From positions 1 to 64,000 of the forward strand of contig JAXDBN010000244.1 in assembly GCA_034678805.1 (NCBI GenBank): a stretch of 64,000 bases of DNA. The letters run 5' to 3'. The stretch comes from PHAA01 sp034678805 (lineage in GTDB: Bacteria > Bacillota > Syntrophomonadia > Syntrophomonadales > Syntrophomonadaceae). The position numbers and the translations under genes are program-made. Shown piece by piece: positions 8,895-16,969 of the stretch; positions within the stretch are counted from its first letter, which is position 1; every line of letters begins with the position of its first letter. Below the pieces are notes generated by a model that did not search any database, was not told the origin of the DNA, and saw nothing but the letters and a program-made list of their open reading frames with translations.

Positions 8895-8917
8895 ATATCT
8901 GAAAATGGGGTGTTTAG

Positions 8918-10585
8918 GTGAAAAGCGATATTGAAATAGCACAAAGTTCAAAAATGAAGCCAATTATAGATGTAGCCCGGTCTTTAGGTTTATCTGAGGA
9001 CGATATTGAGCTATACGGTAAATACAAAGCCAAGGTTTCACTGCAAACATGGGAACGGCTCAAGGACAAGCCCTCCGGAAAGCTTGTATTAGTGACCGCA
9101 ATAAATCCTACCCCTGCCGGTGAAGGCAAGACCACTAATACGGTTGGTTTGGGAATGGCGTTAAATCAGCTCGGTAAAAGGGCCATCATTGCCTTACGCG
9201 AACCCTCGCTGGGACCAAGTTTTGGGATCAAAGGAGGGGCTGCTGGGGGAGGATACGCTCAGGTTGTACCAATGGAAGACATTAATCTTCATTTTACCGG
9301 CGACATTCACGCAGTTACCACCGCCCATAATCTGTTGGCGGCTATGGTTGACAACAGCCTGCATCAAGGAAACCCACTAAATATTGATCCCCGCCAGGTT
9401 GTTCTGCGCAGGGTAATGGATCTAAACGAGAGGGCTTTACGTAACATTGTACTTGGTCTAGGAGGAAAAGCCGATGGTATCCCGCGTGAGTCTGGTTTTG
9501 ACATAAGCGTGGCATCGGAAGTGATGGCCATTTTATGTTTAGCTACCGATCTAATGGATTTCAAGCAAAGAGCAGCCAAAATGGTGGTAGCTTATAAATA
9601 TGATGGGACGCCAGTAACCGCCGCTGATTTAAAGGCAGCTGGTTCCATGACCCTTTTAATGAAGGATGCCATTAAACCCAATCTGGTACAAACATTGGAG
9701 AACACACCAGCTTTCATACATGGTGGACCTTTCGCTAATATCGCCCATGGGTGTAATAGCATAATGGCTACCCAGATGGGCTTGAAGCTGGGTGAATATA
9801 TGATTACTGAGGCTGGTTTCGGTGCCGATCTGGGTGCTGAGAAGTTTTTCGATCTCAAGTGCCGGTATGCCGGATTACAACCTAATGCGGTGGTTATTGT
9901 AGCAACTATTCGGGCTTTGAAAAACCATGGTGGGGTTCCGAAAGGAAGGCTGAATGAGATCGATATGGCCGCCCTGGAGAAGGGTACTGCCAACCTGGAG
10001 AAGCATCTTGAGAATCTTAATTTATATGGAGTACCCGTGGTAGTGGCGCTTAATGAGTTCCCTGGCGACCAGCCCCAAGAGATTGACCTGGTAACCAGAA
10101 AGTGTGCTAGCCTGGGAGCGGAATTGGCCATATCCCGGGTATGGCGGGAGGGCGGACCCGGGGGTGAAGAGCTGGCTCGCAAGGTTATAGCAGCTGCTGA
10201 TAAACCCTCCAGCTTTAGATACTTATATGAATTACAAGCGCCCCTGAAGGACAAAATTGAAACTATTTGCTGCCAAATATACGGAGCGGATGGAGTGACT
10301 TACAGCAAGGCCGCGGATACAATGTTGACTCGGTGTGAGGATCTGGGATACGGGAGCCTTCCTATATGTATTGCCAAGACCCAATATTCATTGTCAGACA
10401 ATATGAACGCGGTGGGCAGGCCCCAAGCCTTTAATGTAAATATCAGAGAGATCCGATTGTCAGCAGGAGCAGGATTTATAGTTGCTATTGCCGGTGATAT
10501 CATGACGATGCCGGGTCTAGGAAAAACACCTGCTGCTGAAAATATCGATATTCTGCCCGATGGGGAGATCATAGGTTTATTCTAG
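8918..10585 (+). CDS. fhs: Formate-tetrahydrofolate ligase
   Basis: This enzyme joins formate to tetrahydrofolate using ATP, giving 10-formyl-THF for one-carbon metabolism and the Wood-Ljungdahl methyl branch; run in reverse it can yield ATP and formate. The 555 residues match the family length. The ATP-binding PTPAGEGKTT lies at 64-73, and a glycine-rich GIKGGAAGGGYAQV follows near 105. Start is GTG. It is monocistronic: its own promoter and leader hairpin lie upstream and a strong two-way terminator downstream. In a syntroph it fits formate handling, but this is inference. Confidence 0.97.
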   Translation: MKSDIEIAQSSKMKPIIDVARSLGLSEDDIELYGKYKAKVSLQTWERLKDKPSGKLVLVTAINPTPAGEGKTTNTVGLGMALNQLGKRAIIALREPSLGPSFGIKGGAAGGGYAQVVPMEDINLHFTGDIHAVTTAHNLLAAMVDNSLHQGNPLNIDPRQVVLRRVMDLNERALRNIVLGLGGKADGIPRESGFDISVASEVMAILCLATDLMDFKQRAAKMVVAYKYDGTPVTAADLKAAGSMTLLMKDAIKPNLVQTLENTPAFIHGGPFANIAHGCNSIMATQMGLKLGEYMITEAGFGADLGAEKFFDLKCRYAGLQPNAVVIVATIRALKNHGGVPKGRLNEIDMAALEKGTANLEKHLENLNLYGVPVVVALNEFPGDQPQEIDLVTRKCASLGAELAISRVWREGGPGGEELARKVIAAADKPSSFRYLYELQAPLKDKIETICCQIYGADGVTYSKAADTMLTRCEDLGYGSLPICIAKTQYSLSDNMNAVGRPQAFNVNIREIRLSAGAGFIVAIAGDIMTMPGLGKTPAAENIDILPDGEIIGLF

Positions 10586-10625
10586 CTAACCTCAATTTTA
10601 TCAGCTTAAAAGTTATGGCCACGAA

Positions 10626-10679
10626 AAAAAGCCCTTTTCCATGTATTATGACGATTGCGTCAACATAGAAGGGCTTTTT
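10626..10679. terminator. Bidirectional terminator between fhs and folE
   Basis: AAAAAGCCCTT (10626-10636) pairs with AAGGGCTTTTT (10669-10679), with further partial pairing inside. A and T tracts on both sides allow it to serve both converging genes. Confidence 0.88.
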
Positions 10680-10697
10680 CCAATGATCTGTGTTTGG

Positions 10698-11270
10698 CTA
10701 TTTTTGAATTAACGCAAACAATTCTGCCCTGGTTTCTGGGCGTGTTTCGAATATTCCCCGTACTGCCGAGGTTATTGTTAATGAACCAGGCTTTTTAACC
10801 CCACGCATCGTCATGCACATATGCTCAGCTTGAATAATTACACCTACCCCCATCGGTTTTAAGGTGCTAAAAATACAATCGGCGATTTGGGAGGTAAGCC
10901 TCTCCTGGAGTTGGGGTCTTCTGGCGTAGGCCTCCACAACCCTAGCCAATTTACTGATTCCCACAACCTTCCCCCCCTTGGGAATGTAAGCTACGTGGGC
11001 CCAACCGTAAAAGGGCAGAAAATGATGCTCACACATGGAGTAGATGGGAATATCCTTAACCAGGATTAATTCATCATGATATTCGTTAAATGAAACATCA
11101 AGGATTTCCTGGGGATCAACGTTCATACCGGAGAAAATCTCTTCATACATCCGGGCTACTCGCTGAGGGGTCTGAACGATCCCCTCACGGTTGACGTCTT
11201 CACCTAAAGCTTCTAGAATAAGCCGAAATGCCATTTCTATTTTATCCTTGTCTACCGGTTTGTTGGTCAT
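10698..11270 (-). CDS. folE: GTP cyclohydrolase I
   Basis: FolE converts GTP to 7,8-dihydroneopterin triphosphate, the first step of folate synthesis. The 190-residue protein has the zinc-binding cysteines and histidine in SMCEHHFLPF (Cys80, His83) and MCMTMRG (Cys152), and the substrate-binding GISKLAR and RRPQLQERLT. Length is normal. GGAGG precedes the ATG. It converges with fhs, linking two folate-related genes by position but not by operon. Confidence 0.96.
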   Translation of the reverse strand: MTNKPVDKDKIEMAFRLILEALGEDVNREGIVQTPQRVARMYEEIFSGMNVDPQEILDVSFNEYHDELILVKDIPIYSMCEHHFLPFYGWAHVAYIPKGGKVVGISKLARVVEAYARRPQLQERLTSQIADCIFSTLKPMGVGVIIQAEHMCMTMRGVKKPGSLTITSAVRGIFETRPETRAELFALIQK

Positions 11271-11356
11271 ATCATTCCTCCGTGTTTCTAATTTAATTAA
11301 TCTATATTAGGTCAACATAAGTATTGACCAAAATATAACCACAATTAGTTAAACAT

Positions 11357-12169
11357 CTAACTCACGATATCGTATTCTATTTCAAAAAGATCCGCGTCGG
11401 AAAGGGTAGAATAACTGTCTGCGTCCACAGTACAACGCGCCGAGATTTTCAAACTATGTTGTTTATCCGCCCACACCGAAAGCGATGAAGTATCAGAGGC
11501 TTGGAACTTAAACCGGGCTGGATTAGCCAACCTGGCTCGGCTCAAACCCTGCAGCGTGTCTGCTAAACAAAGTGAACCGGTTACTGATACTCTTAAGTCC
11601 GGGCGGTTGATGTGTCCTAAAAACTCATCTGCTACCATTACCATTCGAACCGCTAAAAATAGATCAGGACATGTTTCCTGGTGGTGGCTTAAGGCTTGTT
11701 TAAAGAAATGGTTGCGGCGCATCGCTGGGTCCTGAGCACGAATATAGGGTGTTTTAGGTGAAAAGATTATATCCTGTTCATAGTATGATTTAATGTCCAG
11801 GACAGGTGTCCCATCGATGGCGTCCAAACCTTTTACACGCAACAAATTGCCCTCAACAGCCTCCAGCCGAACCAAAGTCAAGGCGATCGGATTGGGGCGG
11901 TCGGGGGATCTAAGACCAAATACACCGAGCTCGGGCAGGTTCGTGCTGAAACGGCGCGGTATAGTTCTGAGGACGGTCCGGTTAGATTTATGAAACCACT
12001 GAAGAATCCACAAGTGGGAATTGGCGTCTATTCCCCGCAAAGCTTCTTGATAAGGTTGATAAACCTCGATCCATGCCGGCTGATCTGGTTGGTTATAATC
12101 ATCAAGCCCTTTGAGTGGCGATCTTACGATGCCTATGGGGGTAAGCATTATACCGAAATCGGAATTCAT
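11357..12169 (-). CDS. TrmO/TsaA-family methyltransferase with FmdE-like C-terminal domain
   Basis: In the 276-residue form starting at ATG 12187, residues 15-145 match the TrmO (TsaA, YaeB) beta-barrel fold: LTPIGIVRSP, FGLRSPDRPNPIAL and LDAIDGTPVLDIK. TrmO uses SAM to methylate t6A at position 37 of tRNA. Residues about 160-276 look like a degenerate FmdE domain (TCPDLFLAVRM, then CLADTLQGLSRARLANP) but lack the usual zinc tail. ATG 12169 is preferred because a predicted promoter puts the transcript start almost on ATG 12187, and AAAGGA lies before 12169. The role of the C-terminal domain is unknown. Confidence 0.75.
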   Translation of the reverse strand: MNSDFGIMLTPIGIVRSPLKGLDDYNQPDQPAWIEVYQPYQEALRGIDANSHLWILQWFHKSNRTVLRTIPRRFSTNLPELGVFGLRSPDRPNPIALTLVRLEAVEGNLLRVKGLDAIDGTPVLDIKSYYEQDIIFSPKTPYIRAQDPAMRRNHFFKQALSHHQETCPDLFLAVRMVMVADEFLGHINRPDLRVSVTGSLCLADTLQGLSRARLANPARFKFQASDTSSLSVWADKQHSLKISARCTVDADSYSTLSDADLFEIEYDIVS

Positions 12170-12196
12170 AACATCTTTTCCTTTCATAATAGATCA

Positions 12197-12225
12197 ATTA
12201 TAGCAGATACTTATAAGTGTGCCAC
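12197..12225 (-). promoter_or_regulatory. Promoter for the trmO-like gene
   Basis: On the minus strand GTGGCA (12220-12225) and a perfect TATAAT (12197-12202) are 17 bases apart. The -35 matches 4 of 6 bases. Confidence 0.5.
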
Positions 12226-12309
12226 GAAGGAAGGCCTTAGGGGAGGATTGTTGTACTTTTTGCAGAAAAAAGGTATATTGATTGGACGAAATATAAAGGA
12301 ATGGTGAAG

Positions 12310-13026
12310 TTGAGACTGGCCAAGTACTTGTCACAAGCTGGAGTAGCATCTCGCCGCCATGCGGAAGAACTGATCACGGCGGGGAGAATCAAGCTGAATG
12401 GCTCGGTAGTCAAAGAGGTTGCCACCCTCATCAATCCTGACCAAGACCTGGTAACGTGTGATGACCGCCGGGTGTCTATACCAGGCTCCGTTTACATCAT
12501 ACTCAATAAGCCGGCCGGTTATTTATCCACGGTTTCCGACCCACAGGGACGATCTACGGTGCTTGAACTAGTATCCAACCTGCATGTGCGGCTTCACCCC
12601 GTAGGGCGCCTGGATTATGATACCGAAGGACTTCTATTGCTTACCAATGACGGAGAATTCACCAACTTGATGATACATCCCCGCTATAAGATTAAGAAAA
12701 AATATATGGCCGATGTGGAAGGTTATGTGACTGACAGGGAAGCAGATATTCTGCGGCGGGGGGTGGAACTGGAGGATGGGACTACTGCTCCAGCTACCGT
12801 CAAGATAATGGAAAGAAATTCGAGTCATTCAATTTTGGCCATGACTATCCACGAAGGGCGTAAGCGACAGGTGAAGAGAATGTGCACTGCGGTGGGACAT
12901 CCGGTCTTAGGACTTACCAGGACGGCTTTGGGATTCCTGACCTTAGACGGTTTAGCTAAAGGGCATTACCGCTTTCTGACCCCGGATGAGGTGAGCCAGT
13001 TGAAATCACTGGCCTTGGTTAAATGA
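12310..13026 (+). CDS. rluB: Pseudouridine synthase (RluB/RsuA family)
   Basis: It isomerises a uridine in rRNA. An N-terminal S4 RNA-binding domain (RLAKYLSQAGVASRR) is followed by the catalytic motif GRLDYDTEGLLLLTND with the nucleophilic Asp, and a C-terminal region ending in EGRKRQVKRM. Length (238) suits RluB/RsuA. The TTG at 12310 gives the standard N-terminus MRLAKYL and has AAAGGA upstream; ATG 12301 is the alternative. In Firmicutes this gene usually lies near scpAB; here folE and the trmO-like gene intervene. The precise target (23S position 2605 type) is inferred. Confidence 0.9.
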   Translation: MRLAKYLSQAGVASRRHAEELITAGRIKLNGSVVKEVATLINPDQDLVTCDDRRVSIPGSVYIILNKPAGYLSTVSDPQGRSTVLELVSNLHVRLHPVGRLDYDTEGLLLLTNDGEFTNLMIHPRYKIKKKYMADVEGYVTDREADILRRGVELEDGTTAPATVKIMERNSSHSILAMTIHEGRKRQVKRMCTAVGHPVLGLTRTALGFLTLDGLAKGHYRFLTPDEVSQLKSLALVK

Positions 13027-13112
13027 TTACTCATGCCAATAAATAAAGCTTAAAATCAAATGAATTTAATTCCAGAGCAAATCAAATTATTAAAGAAACG
13101 GGGGATGGTGTT

Positions 13113-13544
13113 TTGCCGCAACTTAAAGTAAGGCTACGTTTCGATTACATTGGCAGACCTAAAGCCGGTAAACTCTTCGGAACTAAGAACGTAGAGCAAC
13201 TGGCCGATAATGCCAGACAACAAAAGGTGTCTACAATGCGAAACGTTCCTATGCAAGGTATCCGAATCGACGATATTGATATGAGTCAGGACATCTATAC
13301 CCTGCTTGACGATATCACCGGCAACAAGGTTGGGTATGCCCCCGTAGTAATAACTTTATATGCTGAAAACATTGAAGACGTAGTCAAATTTATAGTGAAG
13401 GAAGAGTTCAGGACTATTGAGATAATTGAGCCGGAGGAATTGCTGTTTTCCAAAGGAGATGTGGAGAAGTTGCTGTTCCGGTTCAGTCAGGATCTGACTG
13501 ATTATCGGGAGCACTGGATACGTCACATGGACAATTGGCGATAA
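13113..13544 (+). CDS. Conserved-looking hypothetical protein, 143 residues
   Basis: I do not recognise this family. The protein is soluble with no signal peptide or membrane segment. An N-terminal beta-rich part (LKVRLRFDYIG) leads to a central region with several Ile-Asp pairs and an acidic helical C-terminal part (about 105-143). The TTG start is preceded by GGGGGATGGTG. Good codon use and a clear ribosome site support it as a real gene. It lies between rluB and the promoter of the P-loop ATPase unit, so it is probably its own unit or a tail of rluB's. Confidence 0.6.
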   Translation: MPQLKVRLRFDYIGRPKAGKLFGTKNVEQLADNARQQKVSTMRNVPMQGIRIDDIDMSQDIYTLLDDITGNKVGYAPVVITLYAENIEDVVKFIVKEEFRTIEIIEPEELLFSKGDVEKLLFRFSQDLTDYREHWIRHMDNWR

Positions 13545-13578
13545 AAGGCTCGGTTTTCCCACTAGCCTAATATTTCAA

Positions 13579-13607
13579 TTGCATTTAACCCAGACTTATT
13601 CTATATT
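13579..13607 (+). promoter_or_regulatory. Promoter for the P-loop ATPase and oxidoreductase operon
   Basis: TTGCAT (13579-13584) and TATATT (13602-13607) are 17 bases apart, ending 30 bases before the TTG start at 13638. Confidence 0.5.
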
Positions 13608-13637
13608 AAGTAAAATCTGATCGGAATGTGAAGAATT

Positions 13638-14303
13638 TTGGGAAGAATCACTATTTTTGCGGGTGGATTTGGCAGTGGTAAATCAGAGATTGCTCTAAAT
13701 TATGCCCTCAATGAAGCTAAGATAGAGACAAACATCATTCTGGCCGATCTTGATATGGTTAATCCGTACTTTGTTTCCCGGCAACTTAAAGATATACTCA
13801 TACCCGCAGGGGTGAGATTGCTGGCACCGGAGGGTGATTTATCTTTCGGTGACGTTCCTGCTGTGCCTCGGGAGATTATTGGTTTGGTCAAGCAGGACAA
13901 TTATATGGTTATGGATGTGGCCGGGGATGAGGTTGGGTGTAACGTTTTGCGTTACTTACATAAGCATATAATCACCCGCCCGGATTACGAGTTTATTTTG
14001 GTGTTAAATCCCTATCGGCCATTTAGTCAGGATCTGGAGAGTGTGATTTTATTGAGGGATCAGCTTGAGAGTGCATCCGGGCTTAAATTCTCAGCTATAG
14101 TCAGTAATCCCAATCTAATGTCCGATAGTAACTGTGAAATCATTAGGAGAGGGCATAAGAAGGTTGAAAGCTACAGTAAAGCCCTTGGCATTCCTATAAA
14201 ATGCTTAACGATTGAGAAAAAGTTTTATAGAAAACTTTTTCCTCATTACGGTGATTTATTAAAGGTAATTAAATTGTTTTTGATGCCAGATTGGTTGTAC
14301 TAA
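13638..14303 (+). CDS. P-loop ATPase (SIMIBI/MinD-CobB-like) next to 2-oxoacid oxidoreductase
   Basis: The 221-residue cytoplasmic protein has a Walker A motif GGFGSGKSE at residues 8-16, a DLDMVNPYF stretch near 35, and a Walker B-like VMDVAGDEVG near 92. This fits the MinD/CobQ/CobB class of P-loop NTPases, several of which insert or load cofactors. TTG start. It lies 18 bases before the ferredoxin subunit of the oxidoreductase and behind its own promoter. A role in maturing or regulating that enzyme is an inference from position; no exact family was recognised. Confidence 0.7.
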   Translation: MGRITIFAGGFGSGKSEIALNYALNEAKIETNIILADLDMVNPYFVSRQLKDILIPAGVRLLAPEGDLSFGDVPAVPREIIGLVKQDNYMVMDVAGDEVGCNVLRYLHKHIITRPDYEFILVLNPYRPFSQDLESVILLRDQLESASGLKFSAIVSNPNLMSDSNCEIIRRGHKKVESYSKALGIPIKCLTIEKKFYRKLFPHYGDLLKVIKLFLMPDWLY

Positions 14304-14321
14304 CTTTACGGGAGGGGAAAC

Positions 14322-14537
14322 ATGGCCAGGGGAAAAGTGAGTTTTGTAGAAGAGGAATGTAAAGGGTGTGAGCTTTGTATCCATTTTTGTCCTAAGGATG
14401 TATTAGGATTGGACAAGAGTAGAATAAATTCTTCAGGATACCACCCGGTAACGGACCTTGAACCGGACAATTGTACCGGCTGTGGCATTTGTGCTCTTAT
14501 GTGTCCAGATATGGTTATTAAGGTAGAAAGGGAGTAA
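14322..14537 (+). CDS. korD: 2-oxoacid:ferredoxin oxidoreductase, delta (ferredoxin-like) subunit
   Basis: A 71-residue protein with two 4Fe-4S motifs, CKGCELCIHFCP and CTGCGICALMCP. This is the small electron-transfer subunit that shuttles electrons from the TPP site to ferredoxin. It is the first subunit gene of a four-gene set (delta, alpha, beta, gamma) with spacings of 4, -4 and 6 bases. RBS GGGAGGGG. Confidence 0.92.
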   Translation: MARGKVSFVEEECKGCELCIHFCPKDVLGLDKSRINSSGYHPVTDLEPDNCTGCGICALMCPDMVIKVERE

Positions 14538-14541
14538 TGCC

Positions 14542-15600
14542 ATGGATAGGGTTTTGATGAAAGGAAATGAGGCATTGGCCGAGGGAGCATTGATAGGAGG
14601 ATGCGTTGCTTTCTTTGGCTACCCTATAACACCGTCCAGTGAAATTGCGGAATATATGGCCAGAAAATTCCCTCTCCTGGGTGGCACGTTTGTCCAGGCC
14701 GAGAGTGAGTTGGCAGCAATTAATATGGTATATGGTGGAGCATCAACCGGGGCAAGGGTCATGACTGCTTCTTCGGGACCGGGGATAAGTTTGAAGTCGG
14801 AAGGAATTTCTTTTATTGCCGAGGCCGAACTTCCCTGTTTAATCGTCAACGTATCAAGAGGGGGACCAGGTTTGGGTGGAATTCAACCAGCTCAGTCTGA
14901 TTATTATCAAGCGACCCGCGGGGGAGGTCACGGGGATTATCACATAATAGTACTAGCCCCGTCCTCAGTACAGGAGATGATGGATTTTGCGATTACCGCA
15001 TTCGATCTGGCTGACAAACATCGTACTCCCGTTATGATTATGGCAGAAGGCACACTTGGGCAGATGATGGAACCGGTTGAGGTTAGACCCAAAGTTACAG
15101 AATTTGTTGACAAACCATGGGCGATTGGAGGCTGCAAGGGCAGAAAACCAAATATTGTGAACACCTTGCATCTTGATCCGGATTTTTTGGAATACCGAAA
15201 CCACGTCTTAGCGCAAAAATATGCTTCAATAAAAGCGCAGGAACCAAGGGCAGAAAATTTCATGACAGAGGATGCTGATTTGGTGGTAGTTGCATTCGGC
15301 CTAATGTCGCGTATTGTTAAGAAGGCAATTATTGAGGTGCGTAAACAGGGCTATAAGGTTGGATTAATAAGACCCATTACTTTGTGGCCTTTCCCGGCAG
15401 AACCAATAAGCCAGGCAGCTGAAAAAGCTAAACTGTTCCTATCAGTAGAAATAAGCATGGGACAAATGATCGACGACGTTCGCCTGGCCGTAAATGGCCG
15501 AGCTCCAGTTGAATTTTACGGAAGAATAGGGATGGTTCCCAGCCCGGAGGAGATAGGTAGAGAAATCATGGCAGTAGCCCAAAAGGAGGGTTTAAAATGA
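14542..15600 (+). CDS. korA: 2-oxoacid:ferredoxin oxidoreductase, alpha subunit (VorB/KorA type)
   Basis: The alpha subunit of an enzyme that oxidatively decarboxylates a 2-oxoacid to acyl-CoA, reducing ferredoxin. At 352 residues it is the short form seen in four-subunit enzymes. Typical stretches are GNEALAEGALIGGC, FGYPITPSSEIAEY and RGGPGLGGIQPAQSDYYQATRGGGHGD (fragmentary motif here: GPGLGG then QSDYYQATRGGGHGD). Its form resembles VorB (3-methyl-2-oxobutanoate) as much as KorA (2-oxoglutarate); sequence reading cannot decide the substrate. It overlaps korB by 4 bases. Confidence 0.88.
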   Translation: MDRVLMKGNEALAEGALIGGCVAFFGYPITPSSEIAEYMARKFPLLGGTFVQAESELAAINMVYGGASTGARVMTASSGPGISLKSEGISFIAEAELPCLIVNVSRGGPGLGGIQPAQSDYYQATRGGGHGDYHIIVLAPSSVQEMMDFAITAFDLADKHRTPVMIMAEGTLGQMMEPVEVRPKVTEFVDKPWAIGGCKGRKPNIVNTLHLDPDFLEYRNHVLAQKYASIKAQEPRAENFMTEDADLVVVAFGLMSRIVKKAIIEVRKQGYKVGLIRPITLWPFPAEPISQAAEKAKLFLSVEISMGQMIDDVRLAVNGRAPVEFYGRIGMVPSPEEIGREIMAVAQKEGLK

Positions 15601-16337
15601 AGACGGTAGCTCAGCGGCCTCAGAGCTTAACTGAAGTTAAAACCCACTACTGCCCGGGTTGCACCCACGGGATTATTCATAGAATAGTTGCTGAATGTAT
15701 GGATGATATGAATATGCGGGAAAATGCCATTGGTATATGTCCAGTAGGATGTGCGGTTCTGGCCTACGATTATTTCAATTTCGATATGTTGGAGGCTGCT
15801 CATGGAAGAGCCCCGGCTATAGCCACTGGTATTAAGAGGATATTACCTGATCGCTGCATATTTACCTACCAGGGTGATGGAGACTTAGCATCAATAGGAA
15901 TGGGTGAAATAGTGCATGCTTCAGCCCGTTCTGAGAATATAACAGTTATTTTTGTCAACAACTCTATATATGGTATGACCGGGGGACAAATGGCACCAAC
16001 CACCTTGTTGGGACAGGTTACAACGACATCACCATATGGCCGCAAAAAAGAAGATACTGGTTTTCCGGTACGAATGGCCGAACTATTGGCTACCAATGAG
16101 GGCTCAGCTTACATAAGCCGAGTTGCTGTTAATAATCCAGCTAATGTTATTAAAGCCAAGAAATCGATTAAGAAAGCATTTCAGACCCAAATGAACGGAC
16201 TGGGATTCTCTATGGTGGAGATTCTATCCACATGCCCTACTAATTGGGGTTTAGGCCCGGTTGAAGCTTTGGAGTGGCTGGAGAACAATATGATCCCGTA
16301 CTATCCGCTCGGCGAGTTTAAGGTTAAGGAGGCATAA
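15597..16337 (+). CDS. korB: 2-oxoacid:ferredoxin oxidoreductase, beta (TPP) subunit
   Basis: The 246-residue beta subunit binds thiamine diphosphate. It has the N-terminal cysteine motif YCPGCTHG and the TPP-binding GDGDLASIGMGE followed by VNNSIYGMTGGQ. It overlaps korA by 4 bases (ATGA), a sign of coupled translation. In a syntroph the enzyme may supply 2-oxoglutarate from succinyl-CoA or act on branched-chain oxoacids. Confidence 0.92.
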   Translation: MKTVAQRPQSLTEVKTHYCPGCTHGIIHRIVAECMDDMNMRENAIGICPVGCAVLAYDYFNFDMLEAAHGRAPAIATGIKRILPDRCIFTYQGDGDLASIGMGEIVHASARSENITVIFVNNSIYGMTGGQMAPTTLLGQVTTTSPYGRKKEDTGFPVRMAELLATNEGSAYISRVAVNNPANVIKAKKSIKKAFQTQMNGLGFSMVEILSTCPTNWGLGPVEALEWLENNMIPYYPLGEFKVKEA

Positions 16338-16343
16338 TCGTAC

Positions 16344-16895
16344 ATGAGCAGTGAACAACAGGTCCTTTTCGCCGGTTTCGGAGGTCAGGGTGTTTTGTCT
16401 ATGGGTAAGTTTCTCACCCATGCTGCCATGGGTGTTGGGAAGAACGTATCATGGCTGCCAGCTTATGGAGCAGAGATGAGGGGAGGCACCGCTAACTGCC
16501 TGGTTACCATTTCCGATGGTGAGATTTACTCCCCCCTGACGGAGAATCCCGCGACAGCCATAATACTCAACCGGCCGTCATTGGATAGGTTTGAGTCCAA
16601 GATTAAGCCCAATGGTACTTTGATCATGAACACCTCGCTTATTGATCGTCCGCCGGTCAGGAAGGATTTATGTATTTTTCAGATGCCGGTTAACCAAATA
16701 GCCGACGAGCATGGCGGCTCAAAAATAGCTAATATGATACTCCTGGGCGCATGCATTCAGAAGATGACCCTGGTTACCGTAGAACAAACCCTAAGCTTAT
16801 TTGAATTGATATTTGCGGGCAAAAAACCAGGAGTAATCGACAAAAACAAAGAGGCATTTTTATTCGGGGTCGATTACGCGGCCCGCAACTGGTAA
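16344..16895 (+). CDS. korC: 2-oxoacid:ferredoxin oxidoreductase, gamma subunit
   Basis: The 183-residue gamma subunit starts with the family motif FAGFGGQGVLSMGK and includes PAYGAEMRGGTANC, both diagnostic. It completes the four-subunit complex and ends the cluster; larB follows after 74 bases without an obvious terminator, so read-through is possible. Confidence 0.92.
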   Translation: MSSEQQVLFAGFGGQGVLSMGKFLTHAAMGVGKNVSWLPAYGAEMRGGTANCLVTISDGEIYSPLTENPATAIILNRPSLDRFESKIKPNGTLIMNTSLIDRPPVRKDLCIFQMPVNQIADEHGGSKIANMILLGACIQKMTLVTVEQTLSLFELIFAGKKPGVIDKNKEAFLFGVDYAARNW

Positions 16896-16969
16896 AGGCG
16901 GACAATGGATCAGATAATGCGGCTGGGCCCAGGATTAAGATTAAATAATTAAGATATAGGTTTTTACGG

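Noticed and set aside
9592..10254. Long open frame on the minus strand inside fhs
   Set aside because: It is a shadow of fhs in another frame, with odd composition and no ribosome site; fhs motifs are intact on the plus strand.
11990..12307. 105-codon plus-strand frame opposite the trmO-like start
   Set aside because: It overlaps the N-terminus of the trmO-like gene and has no supporting features.
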